64,000 bases of DNA from Tamarix chinensis (lineage: Eukaryota; Streptophyta; Magnoliopsida; Caryophyllales; Tamaricaceae): the NCBI GenBank assembly GCA_030549775.1, contig CM060171.1, positions 60,322,360 to 60,386,359 of the forward strand, given 5' to 3'. Below are positions 36,641 through 49,537 of this stretch, one piece after another; position 1 is the first letter of the stretch, and each line of letters begins with the position of its first letter. A program made the position numbers and the translations under genes. The notes beneath the pieces were generated by a model. The model did not search any database. It was not told where the DNA came from and saw only the letters and a program-made list of their open reading frames with translations.

Positions 36641-39600
36641 GTCTGCGAGCATACCTATGATGTTATGGATTTTTATTATGATGTACCTGTAAGTATACTT
36701 GGGATGATACGGATCTTAGTATATTATACCTATGAACATACCTGTATTGTATGCAATTGGTTGGGATTGATGCTGAGACATGAATGATGTTGTAAAGATT
36801 AAAATTATGGTGTAAAGTTGGGTTTTAATTATTGCTTCAAAGAGTATCTCTGGGATATATATTGGTAAGTTCAGTTGTTTCAGATGAATAAATATGGGTA
36901 GTACGTGACCTTGATGGAATTGGATTATCCAAATGATTGTTATATCTCAATCATCATATGTACATGTATATGTATTATACTATGTTAGTTGTATGCCTTG
37001 CATGTGTTCCATGCTATTTTATCATATTAGTTTGGTATAAATAGTTGCTTAGTACCATAGTACTGAAGGGTTCATTCTCGTGGGCCCCTACCTATTCAAT
37101 AGACAGTGGAGTTTGCAGGTTAGCCTCCGAGTTCAGTCTAATGCTAGTAGTTTGGATTTGAGAGTGTAGGACTATCTGATGTCTCTTTTGCTATCTTATT
37201 TTCTATTGAATTTGGACCCTTATGTACTCCTATAATTTCTCTCTTAAGTTGTAAACTGCTGATATTGTTTTTAATTAGCATAGTATTTATCTAACGTTCT
37301 CTCTATTCTAATTTTTGTAATAATGTTATTAATTTAAGCGGAGTAATAATTTCAGTCTTAGCACTTGGTATGAGAATGGTAGAGGAAATCAGACTTGTAC
37401 TAAATGTGGCGGTAACACCCTTCGTTTTATTATTTTAGCTTCCGCGCTTACCTCTGCAAATAAAAATTTTTAGTAGTAAATTTTAGGGTGTTACAAATGA
37501 CATCTTTGTTGGTTTTGTTAATTGGGGGGTGTACCATGAGATTGTGTGATGATGTTGTAGCAGCCCTATTTTTGCAAATTGAAAATTTTCTTTAAAAATA
37601 GATTTTGCAAAAGAAAAAACAAAAATGCAAGATGTCATGTCACGTTGAATATATAAAATGTACTCCTCATATTTTATTCCTGTCAAGTACAAGGCTAAAT
37701 AAGTAACTTGTATCTAGAGATAAAATGTGGAAAACATGGGATACCATAATGATACAAGATTAAGAAATGAAAGATAAGTGAACAAAGAAAATAGAAAATA
37801 GATGATTGAATATTCAGTAAGGAAAGACCCAGATAGCATCGACCAACCCAAATTCACTCACTGCAAGCATTGCATCAAAAACATCAAATCAATAATTTCC
37901 TATAAAATGAGGTAACATTTTCTTATGGGAATAAGTATATGTCCATAAAACGAACACTCTAGAGTGAATTGACCAAAATACCCCCATAAACTGATTGTAA
38001 TATAAAATCTCCCAAAATTCAAGATATTCTAATTTTCACCAAAACCTCTAATAAAGTCCCACACATCATTAAATATCCAAAGATACAATTAAATGAAATT
38101 AAATAAGCCATTAAGGCCCTCAAAAGCCCAAAATTCAAGACTCTCATAAGCTCAAATTCCACCACAATCGAGCCTCAACATATAACTTGCCAAAGTACTT
38201 AAACACAAGATAAATTACTAAATAACATGCTCATAAAAAATAATAAAATATACTATGATGCTTGAAAATTTAAGACAAAGCCTAAATTGACATAAAACAT
38301 ATCATTTTACATAAAATCACCTACATAATAGAAGAATACTAGCCTATAAAACTAAATACATGGTTTGATGATATTTAATTAAAAAAAAACATAGATAACA
38401 ACAAGAATTTCCTAAGTTAGAGAGATGTAAAACCTTACCTAGTTAATCTTGATTAACATGATCATTAATATTATCTAAAAATGTTTTAAATGGGTTAGAG
38501 AATCTAGGAATATAATCAATATCCTATGTACAAAATATTAGAGTTTAATATTATCTTTAGGTTGGTTATGTTTAATATCACATGGTACAAATTGTTGCAT
38601 ATTTGTTGCATTAACATTTAAGAAAATTGTAGATAAAAACATGGTCTTGTTTCATATTGTTCAATGATGAATGTGGAAGATGAGTGTGTGTATCCTCTTA
38701 TGTAAAAAAATATGAATTGTTGCCAAAAATGGTCCTTATTGACATAAGATTATTATGGGAGAATTTCTGCCTATAAAGATTTGTTTGAGGAAAAAAATAG
38801 TCATTTAGGAATTTTAGTTCATTCAAATTCAAAAATAAATAAATAATTAATCTAAATTGAATTATAAATAAAAATATTAATTCCTAAATTTAATTATTAA
38901 ATGCCAATATTTTATGAAATTTATTAAGAAAAGAATTATGAAATAAAAAGTTTTAATATGTGTAAAAATAATAATTATAAAAATAATGGGGATGGGTGTC
39001 TACGAGCGGTTGACCTATTAGCTGGAGACACTTATAGGTGAATGATCCATCATAGGGGTAGTTACAAGTGACTGACCCCTTGGATGTGAGAGGGTCTAGG
39101 GGTAAACTAAGAGTGATTCACTTTTAGAGTTAAAAAATTTCAGAAAAAAATAATAACATACTGAGTTAATGGAAAAAAATTAAGGTCTAAAATTAAAAAA
39201 AATGTTATAAAACTACTTAATTTTTACTCACCTACCCATATAAATAACTAATTCAAGAAAAAAATATTACTAAAAAATTTGTAATACCTCAATATTTTCT
39301 AGTAATTTTTTTTTTGGTTTTTGAGCAAAAATTGTAACAGGTGACCATCACATATAACATAATTTTGCTTAATACCTTTCTAGTTGACCAATCAAGTGTT
39401 TTGACAACATGCCAATCCATTGGTTCATACATAAATAATATTTTCAAACATAGAAAAAGGATTCAGTGAGTGGGAGACAAATTAGTCCATTGGTTTAGCC
39501 ATATTATTTGTTTGAATTTTTTTATATTTAAGCTCTATTTGGCCTTGAAATCTTCTCCAAATTTTATGAAACTAAATAATTTAGATAGTTTTGTGTTAAT

Positions 39601-40277
39601 AAACATTTTAGAGTTTGTGTGATTAATTTAATAATTTTTGGATTATCATTTCAATTAATTAACTAAAACTTTACTAAAATTTGCTTTTTACTAAAATATT
39701 TTACCTAAAAAGTCAATTACAATCTTCTCTATCTCTTTTCACCCCTATTTGAGAAAAGAAAAAAGCTACAGTAGCATGAGTTGCTAATCTTCCATCTCCT
39801 TCTTTCATCATCACCTTACTCATTTAAACACTTAAACACTCTAATCTCTTACACAATTAGCCTACCGCTCATTATCATACTTTTTCAACTCTTACCTTCT
39901 CTCTCATTCATCAGTTAATGGTCATAATGTCACGGTCCGCGACTCATCCCAGGTATCTTGTGAACGATCCATTCAAATATGGGTGCTCTTTTATTACCTA
40001 ATGGTTGCTAATATTGACATTATGTCTCAAGTTTGACTCGGTGTTCCTTCTATACATTTCTATGTGCTATTATTGTGGAATGTTGTGCATATTCGGCATG
40101 GTGCTCAGTAGGATTGCATGTTCGATGTTGGCCTCGTCAAAGGTGTTGGGGCTGAAACCTCTGAGCGCTTGATAATAAGCTCTAAAGATTTGGGCTTGAT
40201 TTATTTTCTTTACTATAAAATCTCTCATTTTCCTCACTTATCTATTATCAAAATTTTACTAAGTGTTCTAAACCTGA

Positions 40278-40304
40278 TTCTCTCTCTCTCTCTCTCTCTC
40301 TCTC
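40278..40304. repeat. (CT)n microsatellite
   Basis: About 13 uninterrupted tc dinucleotides. Confidence 0.95.
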
Positions 40305-41780
40305 CCACTTTGGTATTCTTTCTCTCCCCTATGTTCTTCCTCTTTTCTTTTCTAAGATATTTTATTCTAGATCTCCTTTATTTTATTAAATAAATGGGAT
40401 TAGAGTTTTATTCTTGGTGAAGATAATCTTTGGGTCTCCTTCCTCTTTTAGTTCATCTTTTCAAAAAGGGTGAATTTTATTTTGTTCTTATTTTCATATT
40501 TTATCTCTTCTTTTGGGAAAGTATTGAGGAGGATTTGGAATCCTGATCTTGGAGGGCATTACTTTATTCTTTTGCACATTTTAGCTTCTAAAAGTATTGG
40601 TAAATCAAATATACCTTTGTTATGTGTTAGGTGTTGAATGATAATACATTTAGGGTATGTAAATGCAATTATATATACCTTTGAAAGCATGATGAGCACA
40701 TAATCAAGTGTTTGTGAACATGAATATGTTAAACATGAAAAATTTATTGAGCATCCCAAGGAGATGCCTTACCCTCTTTGGTTAAAATAAGGTTAATTTT
40801 GATATGATATTATTGAACAATTCTTGGATTTATTAAATTTTTTTCTTGAAATTTAATATATATAATGATGTTATTTGGGCATGGTAAACATGCTCATTTT
40901 TAGACCTTTTGGTAAGTTTGATTTACTACTTTTTGTTGACTTCAAGACATGAATCAATCCATTGAGTGTGTTGGCAATTTATTTTTGGTATTTTGGTTGC
41001 ATTCTCATATGTGTAGGGGTGTTTAAAGTTGGATTGAAATGCATGTGTAATCAAATTTGAGAATATAGCTTTTATAGTGAAATAGTCCATTAGTTGTGGT
41101 ATAAACCACTCCACTTGTAAGACTAGTCCATTAAATTGGACCAACCACTCACTTGGTTCCCTTTTCTATATGAATTGGTTGGTTCTTTCTTAACCACCCA
41201 ATTGGGTTGGGTGAAAGCCACACCATTGGGTGGACCAGTCCATCGGTCTTGTCTTTTTAATGTATCAATTTCTCTATTTTACTTGTTTTATTTGTTATTT
41301 CTATTATGAGATTAGCCAACTGGTCTATGTTACTAATACGCTAGTTATCTAGTACTGAGTTTTTTTTTTTTGTGGTTGACCTTTACGTGTGGCCATACCT
41401 TTGACCTAGTTGTTAGCTAAAAGTGACTTTACAAGTGAATAATTATTAGTTTAGTGTGGTACTGGGGCTTCTATGTGAGTATGTGTGAGTACCTTTGAAA
41501 TAACATTAGAGGGAGGTGTAGGGTTATATGAATGGAGAATAAAAAATTTAAATTTTGAAACACATTTTAAAGTGGTTCAAGGCAACACAACAATGTTTCT
41601 ATATACCCACTACCTAAATGCCTTGCATTTTAGATTTTAAAATTCTCATTGTCTATTATTAACAACCTTCTCACTTTAAGCTTATGAGACTACTATTTCA
41701 ATGACCTCTATTAAGAATGATTTAAAAGGTAGACTAATTATCGTGTCTAGATTTTCCAAGAATCTCTCTATGGATGCTTA

Positions 41781-41799
41781 ACACACACACACACACACA
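41781..41799. repeat. (AC)n microsatellite
   Basis: About nine ac dinucleotides. Confidence 0.95.
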
Positions 41800-42236
41800 A
41801 CCTCTTAATGAATGGTTTTGAGACAAGTAAAATGGAAAGTTAGGATTGAACCTAATAAAGTTCATATATTATTAGGAGAAGAAAAAAATTTTTTAGGTAG
41901 CTAATTATATCTAACATTGGAAAATTAAATATGAAAATAATAAAAATAATAATAATAGAAAGTTTTTAATATATTTTATGTTCAATAACATCAAAATATA
42001 AGGAACTCTGAGGTTTAATAAATTTTAGATAGCTAATAAGGTTATTTTGGAGCTTAAAATGTGATTTACGTTGAAAGGTACTATAAATAGTATTTTTTAT
42101 GTCAACAATTCCATTTATCATTTTAAAAATGACTAGGAAGCTTAGAAAAAATTAAAGAATTAAAAAAAAATCAATGAATTAGAAATTATTGAAGAAGTTT
42201 GATAGTCAAAAGTGGTTCAATAGGCTTAAAAGATTC

Positions 42237-45200
42237 TGTAATACCCCATCTCTTTATAAAGTTATGATTGAGAAGTAATGGTTTTTATTAAGATTTGATA
42301 ATGCTTGTTTTTTTTATTAGGTGCTATAATTAAGTTAGAAGAAAATTTAGATTTAAATAAGTTTTAGAAATGGAGTAAAATGAGTTTTGGAAATAGACAA
42401 ATCGATTGGTTCCATGAAACGATTTATTGGTTTGTCGATTCAACGAGCGGTTTTTTCTTGACTTAATCGATTGATTAGTTTGTAGAATAGTTGACTGATA
42501 TGCCAAACCAATCGAATAGTTTGCCGAGATAAGTACATTTTTTAAATTTGATTTTTCTGGAAAAAATTCTTATACTAAAATGAAAACTTTTTTTAATCCC
42601 ATTCCAATTTGTTAAATTTTTTTTTCCAGATTCTTAACCTTTATTATCATGCATTTAAGATAGCTTCTGCCTCAAACTAATTTGAGGGATTGATTTGGAC
42701 AATTGAGGGGGAGGGTGACCTCAGCCTTATCTTCTTCCACCTCTATCCTCTACATGCTCTAGGAATTGTTGCTTAAATTCTCAAACTTGTCTCTACTTGG
42801 CTAGGATATTCCTTCCATGTTTATTTTTCATTTGTTCTCTTGTGTTTTACATTTCTGGGTAAATTCGACTTGCACTTTTCAAGAAATTACTATTTTAGAT
42901 CTAGAACGGAGATCGGCCTATCTTTGACTAAATCCACTTGTTCATCTGAAATTTGAATGGTAGAAACTAAGGTTTTTTAACTTGTTCCTAATCACATCGG
43001 TTTTTGTAATGATTTGTTGGATATAAATAGCCCTAATTGCCTGCTTCCATTCACTTTTATTTTAGCTACCGAAATAGTCCAGCTCTCTCTAACCTTGTGT
43101 TCCTTCTCTTAAATTTGAGCTTAGTTTTGGTTTTTGTCCGCTTTTTAAATTAATTCTGTCTCCTTCATATTTATCATTAAGCAAGGGAGGGTTAGATTTG
43201 GGAGGAAGTTGAGCCACTTTTTTAGCACAAATTCCCTATGTTTTCTTCTTAGTTTTCATAAGCTATTTCCTTCGAATTTAAATTCTAAATTATAAAATGA
43301 TTTATTGAATTTATAAAGATTTAACTTTTTTTTTTAAGTTTTGGAAGTTGGAAATCTTCTAGGTTGAGTTTTAATAATTGTGGGAAAGTTTTGCTTGCAC
43401 CAAGTAAGTTATTCTTACTTATGAAATGTGATTTGGTTAGACATGTGTATGGTAAAATCTTTAAAGTCATGATTCTATAAGTTGGCATAAGAATTTAGTT
43501 CAGATTGGTGCATGTGGATTTAATTATGAATTCAAAGATAAATGCATGATTTTTGGAAAATTAGTTCAATCTAATTAATTATGGAGCATGTAACACTTTA
43601 TGAGATGAAAAGTGTAACATGATGCTGGTACATATCTCAGTTTGGATGTAGTAAGAATTTTGAGAATGATTTGCATGAAAAAATACCTATTGTGTGGAAT
43701 TTGAGGGCAAACCAATTGATTGGTCCATAGAGTAGTCGAATATTCCTTAGAATAATCGATTGGTCAACCCAACCCATCAACCGATAAGACTGTGGTGACC
43801 TTAGTCTTGCTCTCTACTTAAACCCATCGATTGATTTGACAGAATCAATTGACTGATCTCTGAACATTCAACTGATTTGAGCAAATTGATCGACCGGTTC
43901 TAGGGAACCTAGGTTTGATTGAGCTAAACTGATTGACTGGCTGTTGAAACCGATCAACTAGTTCATCTAGATTGTGTGATTTTGATCATTTGGCTTGGAT
44001 ATGCTTTGAGACTATGCCTAACATTGTTATATGACTATTTAATGAGTGAAATACATCTGTTGACATGGATTAACAACCTAATGGATTGATTAAACAAATT
44101 ATGATTCATGACATACTTAATAGGTTTTCTAACCACTTTGATGGGTAGACCCAACTAAGTATTTGTTGGCTTTGAAAAGGGTAATGAAATCCAAACTTTG
44201 TCTTAGATGTATTACTCTAATGGATTTGGTTAATGTTGAGTAAGAATTAATGAAAATCCCATAAGTGGATGGGGATGGTAATGGTTAATATGGAATGAGT
44301 ATGTGAATATCTTGTTTGCATATTGTGTGGGCCTTCTATGATTACGTAACTTTGAGAATAATTTACTAATCACTTAAAGCTAAAGATAATTGAGTTCTAT
44401 ATGGGTCTTGGTTATCAGATCCTCAATTGGCTACTGAGGTTTAGTTTGCCTTTTGGCGTTATTTTTGCCTTCTAACTTTGCCTTTGAGGGGATCTTCGTA
44501 GATCCCAGTGCCTTACCTACTCTAGACACTGATGATGTACTAAGGGGTATCTATACTAAAGGGTTTGGTTACCTAGGTGGTTTTGGCTTTGACTTGAACT
44601 TATGTCCATTGGTGATTACTTGACTTCGACCCAGACTTATACCCATCGGTGGTTACTTGGCTTCGGCCTGAACTTTATCTCCTTTGGTTTGGATAGACTT
44701 ACATGATATGCGAGGTTATAAGGTAGTACACAGTCCATTGCTTGATCATAATAATTGGAATGAATATTTGGATAACAATTGGGATGAATATTTGGATAAT
44801 AGTTGGGATGAGTATTTGGATAATAATTGGGATGATTATTTGGATAATAATTAGGATAATAATTAGGATGAGTATTTGGATAATGACTTGGACACATATT
44901 TAGATAATAATTGGAATAAGTATATCAATAATAATTGGAATTAGTATTTGGATAACTATTGGAATGAGTATTTAGATAATAATTGGAAGGAGCATTTGGA
45001 TAATAATTTGAATAGGTATTTTGAATGAGAATTTGAAAATGAGAATGTGGTTATAGAGGAAAATAGAGTAAAAGAGAAAGAGTGGGAATAGAGATAATGG
45101 ATTATATATAAATGACCTAATAAAAATTAGGGACATAGAAAATGACCTTTGGAGAAATTTTGTGCTTGTATGAATGAAGCATTACTATTAGTTGGACTTT

Positions 45201-45917
45201 CTACTTGCGGCTTGCATACCGCCATCTATGATGTAGTATTATGGTGTCAAGCATGATGAGTCAAGTATGGTATGAACTTTCTATACTTGATGTGACCATG
45301 ATAAAGTATTTATCCTATCGATATAAAGTATGCATGAAAATGTTAGTATGACTAGTTTATTATACTAGAATATTGTGTATTGGTAACTCCATTGAGTAGG
45401 TAAATTAGCATACTTAGTATGAAGCATACTAATGTGCCTTCTTTCTCGGTCACCTACTCATGCCCACGAGCAAAGGGCCATGTGGAGGTTTTCGGAGATG
45501 GTTAATAGTTAACCAAACTCATGCGAAACTTGGGTTATGAGAGCTTGGACATTCAAGGACTTTAAATGGTCCTTGATGGATCTGAGTTTAGAGTTACGAT
45601 GTTCTTTAGTTTTCTATAATTTGAACCTTGTACTTTGGTTTAATTTTTCCTCGCATATTTGAATATTATGGACCATTGAGGTCTTGTACTTGGAAGCTTT
45701 CTTTTTAATATTTATATAACATGTTTTAGCGCACTCTATATTGGGTTTGATTGGTTTAGTTTCTTAGCCTTGTATCTAGTATTAGACGGGCAGTTGGTGT
45801 CTATCCTATGTAAGGTGCAGCGATAACGCCCCATTTTTTCTAAGTATTTATTAGTCATCCAATTCTACAAGGTTTTAAAAATAAAATTTTTTAGTAGTGA
45901 AAAATGAGGATGTTATA
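42237..45917 (+). mobile_element. Solo LTR, 3681 bp, with 5-bp target duplication
   Basis: It begins TGTAATACCCC and ends GGATGTTATA (one change from a standard TTACA end). The flanks gattc at 42232-42236 and 45918-45922 are identical. The last 100 bp resemble the end of the 33319 LTR (taac.ccc, then ttttagtagt, then the terminal block), but the bodies differ, so these are two related families. The first 450 bp are the family of the reversed fragment at 1-451. No internal retrotransposon sequence remains. Confidence 0.9.
44752..45015. repeat. Minisatellite, 24-bp unit, about 11 copies
   Basis: The unit is close to gggatgagtatttggataat plus aatt. The minus-strand ORF at 44637-44897 that encodes repeated HPNYYPN is produced by this repeat and is not taken as a gene. 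It lies within the 42237 solo LTR. Confidence 0.85.
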
Positions 45918-45944
45918 GATTCAAAATTGTAAGAAGACTATATA

Positions 45945-46193
45945 ACTTTTGAATAAAAAATAAAATAAAAACATAATTAGAGTTTTAAACCATTCAAAAG
46001 ATATAATGAATCTTATTTAAAACTAATTTTCTCAAAATAATAATAGCAAACACATCTTAAAAAGACAAGGTATTGCATAATAAAAACCTAACTAGGGTTT
46101 AAACTATTAAAAGGTTGTAATAAATCTTACATAAAACTATATTTCTCATAATAAAAATATTAAACAAGTTTTAGAAAGACGGGATATTACATA
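45945..46193 (-). mobile_element. Two tandem LTR 5'-end fragments, minus strand
   Basis: On the minus strand TGTAATATCCCG begins at 46193, and a second, diverged start (gcaataccttg) lies near 46076. Both are followed by the same order of words (ttttgagaaa or ttatgagaaa, tagttttaaataagatt, then aaaggtttaaac). The period is about 115 bp. They sit immediately beyond the 42237 solo LTR. Confidence 0.5.
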
Positions 46194-46199
46194 TATAAT

Positions 46200-47070
46200 A
46201 TGTTATTTATGATTTTGACAAAATTATTAGCTACAATTACCTACCTCTACTCCTCTAATACTCAATCACTATAGTTTAAAATTAAAATTGCCATTGTTAC
46301 TTAAATAGTATTGTGAGAAAAATTATTTATCACTATTGGTATAATTATTATGAAATATTTTAACACAAATAATTAATTTATTGTAGCAAAAAAATTCCAT
46401 CACAATGACATTTAGACTTATAGTGACTATCTAGTGTCAATCAGCCCCTAAGGCTACTGTAAAAAGAAGAGAAAATAAATATAATGCAACCAATTTGTTT
46501 ACTGCAATATTCAATATATGTTGTAGTTTAATTAATTATTACAAATAAACAAATCTTTAATAAAATCTAATCGCTATATGTGTAATACTCTTTCACAAAA
46601 AGTATTAATTTCTTTAATATATATATAAGCTTACACAGTTATAATCAAAATAAATAATCAATAATCTCAAATGAGAATTAGATTATTCTATTACAATTAG
46701 TGGTGGCTGGGGTTTATATCAATCATAGTATAATTCTTTTATAAGAAAAAAATTTGGATCTTCAATTGCACCTTTTTATTAACAGTTTTCTAATATTTAT
46801 ATTATACTTTTAATAAATTTTTTACTAAACAAAAATAAATATGTTGGCAAAAAAATGTCTTTTGAAAGCGTACTTTAGCAGCATTAATTTGGGGGTACAG
46901 TTTGAAAATTGTGTTTGAGTTTTATAATTATCTTGAAAACATTCTTAACTTTCGGTTGATTAAAATCAAAGACTGATACCGATTTCTATGAGAAATAGAA
47001 ATAAGAAAATGTTGAGAGTCCATAAGGCCATTGTCTTTCTTTCATATCAAGTGTAGATATAATATAAGGA
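46200..47070. other. AT-rich intergenic region
   Basis: No gene, repeat array or RNA could be supported here. Confidence 0.5.
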
Positions 47071-47351
47071 AGCTAGTGTGAGGTTTGCGGATATAGGTGA
47101 TAATTGAGTTTGGTAGGTAAGGTTGATATTGGGATATAGTAGGTCGGGTTATTTTAGATAGGATTATTTATGGGTAACTTTTTTATGCATTGATTGTGGG
47201 TCGGATTTGATCATTTCTAGTTGGATCATTTCAAGTCATCTTATTGTTCGGGTTCGGGTCATTGCAGATTCAGATTATATCGGGTTAATTTACTAGGTCG
47301 GATCATATTTGGATTGAGATAATTTGAATTCAAGTCACATCAGGTTAGATC

Positions 47352-47849
47352 TAGGGATGTAAATAAGGCATATTTTACTTGAAATACGATGAATTTTATT
47401 CGTCGGACGCTTAAACCAATATGGATAAATGGATATGGAGGATGAAAAAAAATACCCATTAGGTTTGGGTATGGATATAGATAGGAGATATCCAGATCCA
47501 GATCCATACCCCATACCCGTATCTATATCTGTACACGTTTACCAGATATATAATTACCCTTTTAGCCTTAATTTTAAAATAAATATAGTATAAATTAATG
47601 ATAAAATTGTCATTTAACTTAACTCTAAATGGGTGTATCTGTCGGATAATGGATTTATCCTCTAGATAATGTTTATTAATGAGTAAATAGATTATCCGTT
47701 GGGTAATAGATATCCAATAGATATAGATATAGATGTGTTAGCGTATACCCGTTTGGGGTGTATGTACAAGTTTATGTACAAATTTTCTTATCGGGTATAG
47801 GTGAGTGTATGGGTATACTTGCTCTACACCCATCTCATTTACATCTCTA
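47352..47849. mobile_element. About 500-bp MITE-like insertion with inverted ends
   Basis: The left end TAGGGATGTAAATAAG and the right end CATTTACATCTCTA form an imperfect inverted repeat. The interior carries ggatatggatat and its reverse complement. No convincing target duplication was found. Confidence 0.5.
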
Positions 47850-48330
47850 TTGGGTCATGTTTAGATCGAAGAAGCTTGTATTCGGGTGATTTTATGTTCG
47901 ACTTAATTTGACGAGTTAGATTTAGGTTTACTTGACACATCGGGTCTTTTTACGTTTTAATGGGTTATATTGGGTTCAAGCTAAGTGAATCCTGTATCGA
48001 ATCACTTTGGATTTTGGTCAAATCAAACATTGACCACTATAATTAATCTAACTTATTAACCTCGTAGCCAATTATTAAATTTAATTTCATATAAGTATGT
48101 GATTAATAATGTGTTATTAATTGATATTTATTTATTATTTTGAGTTTTTAATGTTGTATTTTACTCTAAAAAATTGGTAAAATTAAAATATCATCTGTAA
48201 ATAAGTTAGCTCACAATAAAAAAAATAAGTAAATTTAAATAATAATATATTTTAAATAGTTTTAAATAAAAATAAGATGTATGTATTTTTTAATTATCAT
48301 AACTGATTAATATTAAATTTGATTTTATTG

Positions 48331-48585
48331 AGTCAGATTAGATTGATTATAGGTCGGGTTGATTGTGGGTCAGGTTTATAATAGATTGGATTGATAGCGG
48401 GTCGGGTTGATAGTGAGTCGAATTAGATTGATTTTAGGTTAGGTTGATTGTGGGTCAGGTTTATAATAGATTGGATTGATAGCGGGTCGGGTTGATAGTG
48501 AGTCGGATTAGATTGATTTTAGGTTGGGTTGATTATGGGTCAAGTTTATAATAGATTGGATTGATAGCGCGTCGGGTTGACAGTG
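48331..48585 (+). repeat. Tandem array, 85-bp unit, three copies
   Basis: agtc.gattagattgatt begins at 48331, 48416 and 48501, an exact 85-bp period. The copies are very similar and contain gggtcgggttgatag. Confidence 0.9.
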
Positions 48586-48705
48586 CGTTATAGGTCGGGA
48601 TCGAATCGGGTTGGATTGAGACCGATTCGGGTAACTTATATTCATATTAGCATTAGACCAAATTAATTTCGGATTGGGTCAACTCTTTCTAGCTTTATGT
48701 GAGGC

Positions 48706-49460
48706 CATGTAATGCCATTGTGGCTTATCAATTACCACAAGGCCAGATCAAATGGAGTCGACCTGATGACCATTCATCCTCTTTCTCTTGCCCTCTCTCT
48801 ACCTTACTTTGTTCTTCATTTTTGTGGTATAAATTAAGTTTATGGTTTCTCTATTTTACCTCTTTATTAAATTGAGCGTTCTCAACTTAAGACAACCCAC
48901 TAAAACATTGATTAAACATATTATCCAAAAGAGTATCCCAAATTTATTCTGCATGTAGGGTGTTGAAACACGAATAACTATATTTATTAGATTGATTAAT
49001 CAAATATCCAATAATTAAGATATCTATACATACTAATTTTATATCCATTGGACTAGATGAACATTTCATTTATCACATGAGTGCTCAAAATCAATCAAAA
49101 TTTATTTGAGGTCACTAAATTAATCAATTTGAATTTTTTTATATAATTAAGATATTAAAAAATAATAATAGAAATTTGGATAATATTCATGTCCATGTAC
49201 GTATGAATATCTTATTTTATTACAAACTAGTGTTTATATACATTGACGAGCTTTGCACCGAAAACAAATTTAAAAATTAATCACTAAATTAAATTTTATA
49301 ATAAACATTAAAAGACTATATTCCTATTAGAGTAATTATATAGTTATTTTAAAATTATAAATAATATTTTATTATTTTATTTGGTAAAAAAGATCAATAT
49401 TTATAATTTTACTTTAAATATATATATTAATATAAATAAAATAGTATTTATATTTATGAA
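48706..49460. other. Intergenic, no supported gene
   Basis: The sequence is AT-rich. The word actagtgtt near 49228, followed by gctttgcacc, resembles a motif near 24990 (actagtgttgcac), possibly the tip of a dispersed repeat. Confidence 0.4.
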
Positions 49461-49537
49461 ATATAATATTTAATTTTTTTTTGATAATTGGTGTTGCACA
49501 AAACGTCAACATAAGAGTACAAGACAAGATAAAACTT

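Larger units (their letters stand above)
33319..37495 (+). mobile_element. Solo LTR, 4177 bp, with 5-bp target duplication
   Basis: It begins TGTAATACCCC and ends GGGTGTTACA, an inverted terminal pair. The 5 bp on each side are identical: aatga at 33314-33318 and 37496-37500. No internal region, primer site or pol sequence is present, so this is a solo LTR left by unequal recombination. The length and termini suggest a Tekay/Del-like chromovirus, by inference. A C-rich kilobase (33980-35000) and a 31-bp minisatellite lie within it. Its first 1.5 kb is related to the fragment at 9897. Confidence 0.9.
37501..42231. other. Intergenic region between two solo LTRs, no supported gene
   Basis: A TGTAGCAGCCC start at 37556 resembles an LTR tip but has no partner. 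A ctataaaatc TATA-like word near 40213 with a CT-rich leader could be an old LTR promoter. 41090-41340 carries CGATTGGT-like words similar to those in the 42237 LTR. Open frames (for example 40118-40393) have no recognisable domain. Confidence 0.4.
47085..48697 (+). mobile_element. Decayed hAT relative of the 6213 element
   Basis: The right end, reverse-complemented, reads TAAAGCTAGAAAGAGTTGACC. It is a clear relative of the hAT right end at 13940 (TAGAGCCGGTAAAAGTTGAT). Cgggt-type subterminal motifs fill both sides. The flanks tgtgaggt (47077-47084) and tgtgaggc (48698-48705) match at 7 of 8 bases. The left terminus itself is not recognisable, so the left limit rests on that near-duplication only. 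Confidence 0.5.

Noticed and set aside
31840..39130. Similarity between 31850-31990 and the reverse complement of 39000-39130
   Set aside because: Only a few words such as gtcaccc and ttcacctata agree; too weak to call a shared repeat without alignment.
44637..44897. Minus-strand ORF with HPNYYPN repeats, like a secreted repeat protein
   Set aside because: It is generated by the 24-bp minisatellite inside the solo LTR and has no start context, signal peptide or family match.
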